64,000 nt of DNA. Source: Apostichopus japonicus. Its lineage: Eukaryota > Echinodermata > Holothuroidea > Aspidochirotida > Stichopodidae. The stretch is from assembly GCF_037975245.1 (NCBI RefSeq), contig NC_092572.1, positions 29,125,989 through 29,189,988 of the forward strand, in the 5' to 3' direction. Positions 38,190 through 48,420 of this stretch are shown here, piece after piece. Positions within the stretch are counted from its first letter, which is position 1, and every line of letters begins with the position of its first letter. A model generated the notes under the pieces. The model had not been told where the DNA came from. It searched no databases and was given only the letters and a program-made list of their open reading frames with translations. The translations under genes were made by a program, and so were the position numbers.

Positions 38190-40344
38190 TTTTCACTTAC
38201 TATGCTTTACCTGACCTGTATAGTAAAACCAAATTAAAACACTCAAGCAAATGAGTGCATGTGTATGCATGCCACACATTAAAGCAGGCTACTACTCCAC
38301 TGCAGGCTGCAGACTGCAGCGTATGCTTGATCTGTATCATACTCAAGCACTAACGACCTAATTTTTCATGCCTAATACACAATATTTATTAGCATGCAAA
38401 AATTATACTTTTGTTTAAAAAAAAAAAAAAAAAATACCTTAGCACTAGTGCTTGGCTTGTCTAGTGGATGTAGGCCTAGTTGCTAACTAATAATGAAATT
38501 TACAAAAATAGTTTCTCATGCTTTTGTCTAAGAGTGAAGGACTACGGCAAAACGCAACACTTAACAATAAAGACGCGGGCTTTGTGATTCATTGCCTGAA
38601 AGTTTTAGCTTGCTGGTAGTAAGTGCAGGATGCACAGTTTGCATTATCATCTCTGCATGTCTTCACAATGACACTAAGTTGTGAAACTATAAAACTGTGT
38701 GGTAATGGTGTATACATTGTAGGCCTATACTATGGATGTGATTATGACACAAAATTATAGCATTCAGACTAATGTTTGTCAGTTAGTCAATTGTGTGCTG
38801 TACCTCCTATACCACAGATAATGCAAGGTTTCCAGGTAGGCCTACTGCACACCAGTGGTTTAAACCTGTGGTCAGCAAACTAGAGGTCACAACCCTTCTG
38901 AGGGTCCCAAAAATATTTTAAGGGTCTAGACAAAATTGCAAGGGAAAAAATATTGCCAAGTTTGTCATTGAAAATGGAGTGATTAAAGTCTAGAGCCAGT
39001 GATCTGCATCGTGTTGTGTTGCCGGTACTCCACATCAGTCAGATTTTTGTCCACAGTAATGGTGTTTCTCATGTAATATTAAACTGAAACCGAGGTGGTA
39101 GTACTAGGCACTGCCTTGACATACGGTGAACTGTTTAACGCATATAGTTACACAGATTTTAAACTGGCAATCGTTGGTAGGTTATCGCTCAATGACAGCA
39201 GCTAAGTACGCTTGAGAATATTGCAGTGCTATGCTTATATTATCGTCATTTAGCAAACATTACCATGATGTTGTATACCGTCCGTCTACTACTTTATCTT
39301 CACGCACTATTCACACATGCCATTTGTCAAGTTGCATCAAAGCGGGCATGGGGCACAAGCTAACAAGGCCAATGCAGCCATGGGTCATGGGGAATACTGC
39401 CTCATAACAAGTTCTGAGATGGACACAATCCAATTATTCAATGGTTCAAGCTGGAACGCTCAGGCCAAGATTGTACTTCGCCCTCAAGGCACATTATGGG
39501 CAAAATAAAGGCAGGATTAAAAAGAATGGCCGTTTGGAGAACACTAGTTAAAAACATGCTTCTAATTGCACTTTAAACCGGTTGTCCAAACGTGTAGGTT
39601 TATCACCGGTTTACTGCCCTGACCCCTGGTACTATCAGACACGTGCAGTGAAGGGTTCTAGGCCTACAAGTTCAGATTGGCATGTCTTAATATGGGATTG
39701 CGATGAATATTTCTAGCGTGTCTAACAAGGGACGAATGTTAGAAAAAATAGCGTTCTCCTCTTTGGGAAAGAAATTACTGATTTTCAACTTTTTATTTAT
39801 TATTATCAAGTGTGTTTAAAGAGTAATGACGGTTTGAGTAAGAACTGTAACAGTAACGCTATGAGCGGTCGGCTTGTTTGTACTCTTGGCCTATTTGCAC
39901 TCTGGACATACACCCTTGTAACTGTGAACTGGCTTATTGCTTTAGGCTGGCTTTGTCAATATATACCTTAAAATCAAAATCCCAGAGTCAGCTTTGCAAC
40001 CAAGTGCTGAGACAATCAAGGACTTACATTTTCTTGAGCATGCCAGGGGTACTAGGAGTGTGTCATGCAATTAACAATTACAGTATTCATGTGTCTTTGT
40101 TTTTTTTTTGCCTGTGAAATGTATGCATATAAAATGCCCCCCTCCCCTTTTAAGTGCTGCTTTTAAGTGCTATATAATTAAGAAGGGACATGCCACCCCT
40201 ATACTGTCAGGCTATACCACTGTCACAAAATATTCAATATACACGAATGGTTGCAGGCTGTATACACAAGCAACTGAAGGTGTGCCTTGCATCTCTTTGA
40301 ACCAAAACAAAATTTACTCACCATTATTTACACAGAGTAAGAAA
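38190..40344. other. Intergenic region between transposase and SAM gene
   Basis: 2.16 kb with a poly-A tract (about 38418-38434) and no recognised exon. It must contain the transposase 3' end and the SAM gene promoter if the two are transcribed separately. No clear TATA was identified. Confidence 0.4.
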
Positions 40345-43116
40345 TCAAAAGTGAAAACAGTTATGTTTTAGAGGGAGCAGAAGTCTTCCTCGAACTAGAT
40401 ATGCAGTCAATGGATAATAGTCCGAAAGCTTTGATATATTCACACACACTACATTATTGGAGGGATGCAGCATATGTACTCCTAAACCTTGAAGTATGGT
40501 GGCAGAGTGGAGCTTTACTAAAAGGTATGCTTCGTCACAGACCAAAATGGTCAGAAGTATGCAACCAAACTTCATGCCCTCACAAGCTACAAATAACCCT
40601 GCACTGTACTCGGTACCACTAACGTGCATTCTTTGACTACAAATGGCCAAATCAGTATTTACATTTGCTTCTAGCAAGGCAGCCCTGATCTCAAGACTGA
40701 AAATCTCAGGATTCAAACACGTTCCTTTTTCAAGAGAGAACCTTGATTGAAACAGATTCCCAGCACTGTTATATGCTTGCAGCATTTGGTGTCTCTCTGA
40801 CAGAGTATGTGTTATGTTGAGGAAATTATGGCAATTTCGGCTACATCTTTTGAAATATGAGTGCTTGCTTTCAAAACGAAGAGTCCACAGTCTTATCAAT
40901 GGTCCGAGCTTGACTATCAATTCAGGATAGTGACTGAGAAAGTGATGTTTGGGCCTGAGATTTACACAAGGAAAGACACTTTTCCTCCCATCGAGATACT
41001 CTTCTATCAATACTCTGAGGTAACCTATTTCATTGAACGTGATCTGGGGAGCACAGACATACTGAACAATTTCTCGTAACAGTAAAAACAGCTTCCAAAC
41101 AATGTCACTTGGGTCACAAACCTCCTGACCAAATAAAATTGGAAACAACTTCATCAAGCACCAATTCTCCACTGCTTGTCCACCAAGCCTGGTAGCATTT
41201 TGGTTGATTTTTGCAGGTTTATTATTGATGTCAGGACCAATAAACTTAAACTGCTCCAACTTCCTATTCAAGTTTAGGTAAGTAAACCACTGTTTTTCCT
41301 TCACCCAGTAATTTATGAAGAGCGCCAAGTCGTAATCTACCACACCTTCGAAAAGATCATGCCCCAAGCAAGGTGGTAGTCCAGGAGAACACACATGGTA
41401 ATATGTGAGAGCATTGAAATGCGAGTCAAACTTGATCCCTTGATAAATACTTTCATTAGATTGCCGGAGTTGTTCCACACACCTATTATACTCATCAGGA
41501 GTTCTACATTTACCGTTAGCATAAGGAGCACCAGAGAGAAATTCCTGCCTTGTCAGCAAGCAAAACCTACAAAAATGTTGTGCAGTGAAACTCTCAACAA
41601 ACCCACCAATGGTGTGTGACCCTAAGTTGTCACCCATGATACAAGCCAGGGACCCTTTAAATCTGCGACCATCTTTCAACTGTATACCACTTTCCTCTAA
41701 TGATTTTAAATCTTCTATGAGTCTTTTGAATACCTTTTCTTGACCAAACTGCTTTAGATCACTTTCTTTGCAAAGAAGTGCAAGCTGCAATGACTCAATT
41801 GATGATCGATACTCGGGAGGGATATTGCCAAGTGAATAATACACGGCCAATATTTTGTGTTTTTTTTTCGCAGAGCCTAGAGGGTTCACTACTTCGAAGG
41901 CATCTTGAAACAACATAACAGGGACTACATTGCTATCACTTTTAAACAGTTTGTTTTCCCTGAAAACTTGCCCATCAGTGATGTCATTTAGTGCAGAGGG
42001 ATTTGTACAATTTGCCTCAGATTTTAACGGCGTTGACTCATTTTCAAGGAGGAGCTTAATGGTGTCCAAAAGAGGAACATAGTGGCAATGATGTATTTTA
42101 CCTGATATGCCGCTGCCAAGGGCAATAGATACTGGGCACACAAAGTTCAATGACTTGTAGAATACTCTTCTTGTATGTTTGGTGCGTAGTTCACCTTTCA
42201 CGCTATCAATGGCAAGCCACTCATCTTCGAAATTTATATAAGCAACCAATTGCTCTATGAAATCTTCACTTACTTGTGCCTCCTTCAATTTACTTGTAAG
42301 TTTCAATTCAAGAGAGGCCTTGCAAATATCATGAATACTTTGCAGCTCTTCCACAATAGTCTGTATTGTTGACTCTGGAACCAATTTTTGTCCCTGCAGC
42401 TTAAGCAAGAATAATGCAAAACTTTTCAAAAAGTCAGTTTTAGAAGTGTTTTCCTGTGGAGCTTCATCATTTGATTTATCTAGATCTATGTGACAGTCAA
42501 CTTCTTCCAAACATGGGCTATGGGTGGGGCTAGGGGACATAGAGTGGTCATCAATGGGACTGCTCAAAGATGGGGCACCATTTGTTAAATGCGTTTTGTA
42601 AACATTGTTGATGCTTTTCACACCCCACTTTCTATGGTAACGAGACAAATGAACAGCAAATGTCGTCTTTTTGGTAAATTTTCTTTTGCACTGGCTAAAT
42701 GGGCAGTTTATAATTTTTCCATCATCGATATGTTTTTTAAGATGCCAGAAGAATGACTGCAAATTGGGGCATTCTTTTTGGCAAAAGGGCAGTGCACACT
42801 TGAGCGATTGGTTTAATGTGCAAAACTGGCTTAAGCCCAGAGTAGAAGCTCTAGAAGATTCACCATAACTTAAGTTACCCCTAGGCACCCTAGACCTATG
42901 ATGTTTTCGAGTGATGTGAACTTTCAATGAAGTGAAAGTCCTAAAAGTATACTGGCAATTTTGGAAGCAACATGGAAATTGAACATTTGCCAAGTTTCGG
43001 TGGCTTCGTAGGTGGCCTATGTAGTTAGCGACACTATTAGTTGAGGTTTTGCATATAGTACATAAACCAATAAACATTATTCCCCATGAAAAGGCAAGTA
43101 GTGTCAGGATATTCAT
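40345..43116 (-). CDS. C2H2 zinc-finger transposase-like protein, 923 codons, intact
   Basis: A single uninterrupted frame. Four C2H2 fingers lie in the first ~165 residues: CTIC...HLRSH (C-x2-C-x12-H-x3-H), CCFQNC...HITRKH, CALPFC...HLKKH and CPFSQC...HLSRYH. After a variable acidic/Ser linker and a helical segment comes a conserved catalytic-looking region. It contains FQDAFEVVNPLG (Asp ~405), KHKILAVYYSLGNIPP, GDNLGSHTIGGFVESF (Asp ~496) with CRFC, CLGHDLFEGVV, PKHHFLSHYPELI and LWTLRFESKHSYFK (Glu ~749). I infer D-D-E of an RNase-H-fold transposase with a large insertion before E, as in CACTA Tnp2/KDZ-type enzymes. Similar multi-copy 'uncharacterized' proteins occur in fish and marine invertebrates (recall). 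The annotated start gives a hydrophobic leader (MNILTLLAFSWGI); the Met at 43077, just before the first finger, is the likelier start. Co-oriented with the SAM gene. Confidence 0.8.
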   Translation of the reverse strand: MNILTLLAFSWGIMFIGLCTICKTSTNSVANYIGHLRSHRNLANVQFPCCFQNCQYTFRTFTSLKVHITRKHHRSRVPRGNLSYGESSRASTLGLSQFCTLNQSLKCALPFCQKECPNLQSFFWHLKKHIDDGKIINCPFSQCKRKFTKKTTFAVHLSRYHRKWGVKSINNVYKTHLTNGAPSLSSPIDDHSMSPSPTHSPCLEEVDCHIDLDKSNDEAPQENTSKTDFLKSFALFLLKLQGQKLVPESTIQTIVEELQSIHDICKASLELKLTSKLKEAQVSEDFIEQLVAYINFEDEWLAIDSVKGELRTKHTRRVFYKSLNFVCPVSIALGSGISGKIHHCHYVPLLDTIKLLLENESTPLKSEANCTNPSALNDITDGQVFRENKLFKSDSNVVPVMLFQDAFEVVNPLGSAKKKHKILAVYYSLGNIPPEYRSSIESLQLALLCKESDLKQFGQEKVFKRLIEDLKSLEESGIQLKDGRRFKGSLACIMGDNLGSHTIGGFVESFTAQHFCRFCLLTRQEFLSGAPYANGKCRTPDEYNRCVEQLRQSNESIYQGIKFDSHFNALTYYHVCSPGLPPCLGHDLFEGVVDYDLALFINYWVKEKQWFTYLNLNRKLEQFKFIGPDINNKPAKINQNATRLGGQAVENWCLMKLFPILFGQEVCDPSDIVWKLFLLLREIVQYVCAPQITFNEIGYLRVLIEEYLDGRKSVFPCVNLRPKHHFLSHYPELIVKLGPLIRLWTLRFESKHSYFKRCSRNCHNFLNITHTLSERHQMLQAYNSAGNLFQSRFSLEKGTCLNPEIFSLEIRAALLEANVNTDLAICSQRMHVSGTEYSAGLFVACEGMKFGCILLTILVCDEAYLLVKLHSATILQGLGVHMLHPSNNVVCVNISKLSDYYPLTAYLVRGRLLLPLKHNCFHF

Positions 43117-44872
43117 ATGGCCTGACGTTTCCTGTGTCTTTGTGACTGTAGGCCTAGGCTAATGCATACTGTAGATTACAGCTAGGCATATTCATGAGGA
43201 CGTAACTCATAGTAGGCCTAACGATAGTCAATGAGCTTGTTACTTGTTACTGTTAGGAGCAGGCAACTGCAATTACTTAACGCTAAACGTTCGCTTCGGC
43301 CTAGACTTGAGCCTAGAGGCCCGGCCCAGGTAAATTACGCGTAACCTAGCCTACACACACTTCAGTCACTCAGTAGGTTAGGTTAGAGTCGGCTTAGCCT
43401 AACTTGTTATATTACAATAGTGTACTGACTGCGACAACATGTGGCATACATGACACATAGGCTACAAACTTAAAAAATAGTGGTTTAAGGTCATCAGGAA
43501 TTGTTTAGTCGAATTACCAAAGATGCAGAAAATAATTCGTCGCCTTAATTACTGGTGATAGTAGATTTTTAGAAGTAGTAGTCTCAAAACAGCCCGATAA
43601 CAGTTCCGCTTCAGCAACCGAACCTAGCGATGAAGATACTGTACTGCAACTGTTCCGGCCGCGTAATTTTTTTTCCCAGGACCCCCAAGTACCGTCCACA
43701 CATACATGCACAGTATTACTACAGTATACTGCAGGCGGGGCGAGCGCGCGGCACACAATTTATACCGGTTCGCGCCGGATTCGTTACGTTTTATTACCCC
43801 ATAAAGGATAAGTGCTAGGGCCAATCAAATTCTGCACATCGGTTAATGTAATATTTAAATATATATGTTTGGCTCAACAATCCTAATTTTTATCGGCAAG
43901 AGTTTTACCAGTCCCAGATTATTCTAAAAATACATTGCCTTGACTCGAATTTTAAACTTTCACTCTGCGGATTTGTTTGTAATATTCTGAAAACAAAAAG
44001 TTTTTCCTATCTTTATTTGAATAAAAAATCAGCCTAATCTAAAAACTTGTTTGCATTTCACATGGTAGTTAAATAACGACTAATCAAACTGTACAGTTTT
44101 GGTAAAGTAATTTATTCTCCTTTTTTATTTTCTTCTAATTTCTGGGTTTTCTTTTAAAATGAAATGAAAAAGAAGACACATAAAATACTCTAAGATTTTA
44201 CTTATAATTTTTTTGAGGAGCCAAACTCTGTCAACTTCTGCATACATTGCTTGTCTTGTACTCTTGTATGAAATAAACAAATAGTCAACGGTAACTTCTA
44301 TTTAGAGTTCGCTGTGGTTGGCTCTCATGCCCGACCCTTTTCCCGCGCGCGCCAACAAATGAACGCCATTTGTTAACTCAGACATGCAACTGGAATTAGA
44401 TATTAAAGTTTTCGATGCCACGTTTGGCCCTTCCTTCAATGCCCGCGGGACAAAAAATTACTTCCCCTAAAAAAGTGCGCTGCTATTCGGAGCTGCGAAG
44501 CATTTTGCGTTACGGGTGGACAGTCCCACTGATATTTTAAGGTATATTTTTAAGGTATCAGTGGCGTAGTCGTAGTTATTATCAGGGGCGACGTCAGCGA
44601 CGGGGGTTCCGGCCATCGATGGGCACCCCGGAGACCCCGCCTCCCCCCGTCCGAAGAGGAGTGGCCCCTAGTTGGAGAGAAAAATGGAAAAACGTCGGGA
44701 GCCTTGGCCAAAAAATTGTGAAATAAGTAGTCTAATGTAAAAACAGTGGTCACCCAGTCTGGGAGAAAGCGTAAAAGCGGGGAGGCCCGGAGCAAAGTTT
44801 ACGAATAGCCTGAGATTACAAATAAAGTATGCCTCCGCTTTTCGTACTCAGTTGCAGGTACCTAATTAAAAC
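43117..44872. other. Upstream region of the transposase gene
   Basis: No exon recognised. G/C-rich islands occur at about 43640-43790 and near 44340, where TTTTCCCGCGCGCGCC resembles an E2F-type site. Both are candidate promoter areas. A degenerate 'cagtggcgtagtcgtag' left end of a hAT-like element starts near 44559. Confidence 0.35.
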
Positions 44873-45141
44873 AGGGGCATATCCAGAAATTGTCAATAGG
44901 GTGGGCGCAAAGCATGACTGATCGCCGTCCTGGGGGGAGTCTAAGGGGATGGGGTGGCCCCCTCCCCTTTGGGAAATTTTTGCCTCTGCAGAAGGGCTGA
45001 GATGCCAAATGGTGCTATATGTTTAATGTGACCAATTTTCAAGCCTATCTTTTGCAGGATTTTTCATTTTTGTGCTCATTTCTTGGGGTCATGACGGCCA
45101 ATAGGGGGGGGGGAGGGCGCCTCCCCCTGGATCCGCCCCTG
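44873..45141. mobile_element. Non-autonomous hAT-like MITE, 269 bp, with 8-bp TSD
   Basis: Left end AGGGGCATATCCAGAA and right end CTGGATCCGCCCCTG form imperfect inverted repeats of the AGGGGCGGATCCAG type. ATTAAAAC flanks the insertion on both sides (44865-44872 and 45142-45149), a perfect 8-bp target duplication as hAT elements make. Inserted inside the large transposon, hence younger. Confidence 0.85.
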
Positions 45142-45639
45142 ATTAAAACTTGAGACATATACATGCTTGAAAAAAATACAAAATCGGGGAAAACAGGATA
45201 GAATATGAGAACGTAGGAAATGCAGGTGATACTGAGGTGCGCATTTCTAAAAAAAAAAAAAAAAAAAAAGAGGCGCTATAGGCCTAAGGCGCAAAATTTA
45301 AGAACACCAACCATCTAAAATCAAGTCGGGGGTACAACGCAGACAATGGTGCTACATGTCTGCGTTGTACTGCGCTGTACTGCAAACCAGAATGTGCAAC
45401 TATCGGCGAACGACGGCAAATGTGTGCAGCACGGTCAAACCTTTATGTGCTCCAAGGCGCACCGGAACACATGAAGCAACTATAGCAGCTCGGCACTGAC
45501 GCAACTCGACTGAGTCGATGTGCAGATGTAGCAAACATTTGTAATTTGACTCAGTTGCAAGCAGTCGCAGTACGCAATTTCTTACAAGCCTAAAGCACAA
45601 CTAATATGTTAAAGAATGTCTATAAAATAAATAAAAGAG

Positions 45640-46355
45640 TTTCCTTTGGTCAAAATACAAACTATCTGTCAAACTGCGATCATTTTGTAAATGGGAATAT
45701 AACTTAACATATTTTTTTACGGAATTGTTATTTTACAAACACTTTGTGAAAAAGTCGTAAAATAACAGAACGTAATATTTAAAAACAGGAAATTATGTTG
45801 AAGAATTACAAATACATTTGTGTTCTGTTAATATCAACAGAATATGTAAATTGACATGTAATTTTACATAACTATATTGTTTTACAGTCCCTTTCTGTAA
45901 AAAAAAAATCATATAACAGCAGGATATAAAGGTAGAAAAACAAAAACTAATGTTTCCTAATTGAAACATTTTTGATATGTAATATTACAGTTTACGTTCT
46001 TCAAATTACAGTTATATCATCAAGTAACAGACAATTTATGTCAAATAGAGAAAACACAACATTTCTGTAAAAATATGCCTGTAAAATTACCGATTTTTTT
46101 TTAACATGATGCAATTTTACATAACTGTTGTTTTACAGTCCTTTTCTGTAAAAAAATCTTATAAAAGCAGGATATAAAGGTAGAAAAACAAAAACTAATG
46201 TTTCCGAATATAAACATTTTTTATATGTAATATTACAGTTTACGTTCTTCAAATTACAGTTATATCATCAAGTAACAGACAATTTATGTCAAATAGAGAA
46301 AACACAACATTTCTGTAAAAATATGCCTGTAAAATTACCGATATTTTTAACAGTG
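45640..46355. repeat. Right subterminal repeat array of the transposon, with ~250-bp duplication
   Basis: Rich in 'ctgtaaaattac', 'gtaatattacagtttacg' and 'ttttacagtcc'. A ~250-bp block is present twice: 45861-46105 and 46114-46351. Both copies include 'agcaggatataaaggtagaa' and both end 'gcctgtaaaattaccgat..ttttaac'. The outer copy carries the terminal AACAGTG. Confidence 0.88.
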
Positions 46356-47127
46356 CACTCAATATATAAATACAATTGCGACATCATAGCAATTTTTGCC
46401 AGGAAGAGTTCCTTAAAATAAGGGTTTGACTTTATGGTAATAGTGGCTTTATCTTTCCAATTTAGTCCTTACATGTTTCTGTAGTATTTTTATTGTTTAT
46501 GTTACTTATACTCTGTGCGTAAAAACGTTTGTTTAAAAAGTACGACCTAAACCACTGCGCTAAACCTGTCTCAAGTGTACCACTATAAGTTCATCAGTAG
46601 AATTTAGATTCTGCAACATTTCTGCTCTACTTTAAAGAACGCTCGTATAACCATGCTATCTCAGGAACTATAGGTTAGACTATATTAAACACCTTAGGTT
46701 TCGATGTCTCAATCCTTGTTCTTGGTCTTCCACACGCGTTTCCCAGGAAAGAGCTGCGGTCAAGTGTGACAAAGGGTTAAACTGGCAAATGTGTCTCAGT
46801 ATGTGTCTAAAACACACTTTCCACAAAATCGCTATTGTTACCGGCGAAGATCACTGGTTTTCACACTTGAAGTATGAACCTGTAACCAATCAATTTTGTT
46901 ATGGCATTCTTTTTCAAAGAGCCGCCATGCTAAATTTAATAAATGGGGTGGGGCAGAATGAAAAGAATAACACTAGTCTAGCTCTTTTTACTGTCCAGTC
47001 CACAACTTTCTTTCATTAAATAAAATAGTGGTCTAGTTTTTGACGGTCCACTCACGTTCATCTATGGATATTCTCAATTTCAATTGATATTTTGAAATAG
47101 CATTGGAACCATGAACAGTTTTGTTGT
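46356..47127. other. Right flank of the transposon; no exon recognised
   Basis: Begins with the CA target-site copy. An ORF at 46789-47019 has no signature. Confidence 0.35.
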
Positions 47128-47277
47128 TATGATCATTTGAAGGATTTGTCCAGCAAATTTTCTAAAGAATGGCGGGATGTTGGAAGAAATCTGAAGCTTG
47201 ATGACACAGAGCTTGGGAACATAAAGAAGGATAACGATAGTAACGGACAAGCAGTTTATATTTGTAGGGATTATTAA
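47128..47277 (+). pseudogene. Death-domain exon remnant 1 (N-terminal half)
   Basis: After an AG at the exon border (atcatttgaAG) the frame reads DLSSKFSKEWRDVGRNLKL, DDTELGNIKKDN and then Tyr-Ile-Cys-Arg-Asp-Tyr and a stop (TAA at about 47275). This parallels DLSGKIPKEWKNVGRNLGL of the exon at 10245 position by position, including the same start at the splice border. The second half of the domain is missing. It is most likely a decayed paralogous exon of the same gene family. It is just right of the big transposon. Confidence 0.75.
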
Positions 47278-48202
47278 CAACAGTCGACTGTCAATCTTTC
47301 AAGGGAGTCTCACAAGCCACTATCTGTAAATAGAAAATATATATAGGGACATCCATACAGTAAGAAGGAATTCTAACTTGAATTTGATGTAACTGTTGGT
47401 CAGCCTATAAAGTTGCAAACCGTTTTGTGGTACAAAGAATTGAAGAATATGTGAAATGTTAAACATAGTAAACTTATACTGATAAAATAGCACAGTGAGT
47501 GAACTCATCGTGCCCATTCAAATGAAGATGCAATTTGCTAGGTCAAACCATACATTAAGCATATGAAGCTGCTAGCTTTTCATGCTACATGGAAAGCTTA
47601 ACAGACTTTTCAAAATGCATATGATTTAAAGAGAAATCTCAAATTATTAACATTAGTCATGAATTTGAAATCTAAGCAAGAAAGAAATGCCAATATTTAA
47701 ATTTCAAAGTTCTACCTAGGTGAATGTTCTATTATTTACAAATTATTCTTTCCAAAGCTGAATGAACTACCATAGAGTGATAAGCTGAGCCAAAAAAAAG
47801 TCATTTATTATGTTCTTTAAAAGAATGGTAAGAACCATCATTTAAGATAATATACATTATTTGTCCATCATGCAAACTCATTCACTCTTATAGGATCTCA
47901 GCAAGTATAGTATGTATGCTTTAAACATTAAAATATGCAGCTGTTTCTTTTTAGTATTAGTAATTTGTTTTTGTCAATAAACAGTATAATACATTGCAAA
48001 AAGTATATTGTAGAGCCATTTTCTGAATGTTGGAAAATTGGTTTCAGTAAGAAGTTTCACAAGTATCCTTACAGCGGTCAGTTGAACATTAAGGTTAACA
48101 GGTTACTATGACGATGCAAGTGTCTATACGTTAAACATGTGCTAGCCATATTGCATTTCAAGTTATAACATAACACTAATATGAGTCTTTCTGTTGTGTA
48201 GA

Positions 48203-48420
48203 AGGATTCGGACTTTGATTTCCACTTTCCAATGACGTGGCACTCTACTTACAGATAACTGAAAAGGAATTGTACGAAATCCAGTCAGACTATTCTTGTC
48301 CTTTGAAAGAAGTGATTTTACAAAGGCTTACTACATGTAGGAAGGCATATGGCAATTAGTTAACTCGTGGAACTCTTCGCAAAAACGAAGAGTCTGTTAG
48401 AACGGATGTCAGGAAATGTT
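48203..48420 (+). pseudogene. Death-domain exon remnant 2
   Basis: After ttctgttgtgtAG, a frame contains NDVALYLQITEKELYEIQSD, PLKEVILQRLTTCRKAYGN, stop, LTRGTLRKN and SVRTDVRKC. This is the death-domain pattern from helix 2 to helix 6, with LA.YL.IT..EL..I, the Q.L..WRK.YGN slot (Trp replaced by Cys) and R.DV. At least two in-frame stops (one near the start, TAG after GN) mark it as decayed, unless they are sequence errors. It is a different death-domain subtype from the 10.2-kb one. Confidence 0.65.

Larger units (their letters stand above)
26626..46355 (-). mobile_element. Complete EnSpm/CACTA-type DNA transposon, 19.7 kb, with two genes
   Basis: The left end reads CACTGTTAAAAA from 26626. 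The right end reads TTTTTAACAGTG up to 46355, an exact 12-bp inverted match of the CACTG type used by EnSpm/CACTA elements. CA flanks the element on both sides (26624-26625 and 46356-46357), compatible with a 2-bp target duplication. Just inside each end are long arrays of TGTAAATTTAC-like motifs: about 1.16 kb on the left and 0.7 kb on the right. Such subterminal arrays are where CACTA transposition proteins bind (known of the superfamily). Inside, both minus-strand genes have intact reading frames: a zinc-finger transposase-like protein and a spliced SAM protein. Younger insertions, such as the hAT MITE at 44873, sit inside it. The superfamily call rests on termini and architecture; the transposase clade itself I could not verify. 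Confidence 0.72.

Noticed and set aside
40401-42868. Plus-strand ORFs opposite the transposase frame
   Set aside because: Antisense shadows of the 923-codon frame.
44557-44800. Second complete hAT-like MITE starting CAGTGGCGTAG
   Set aside because: Only the left end is recognisable; no matching right end or target duplication was found.
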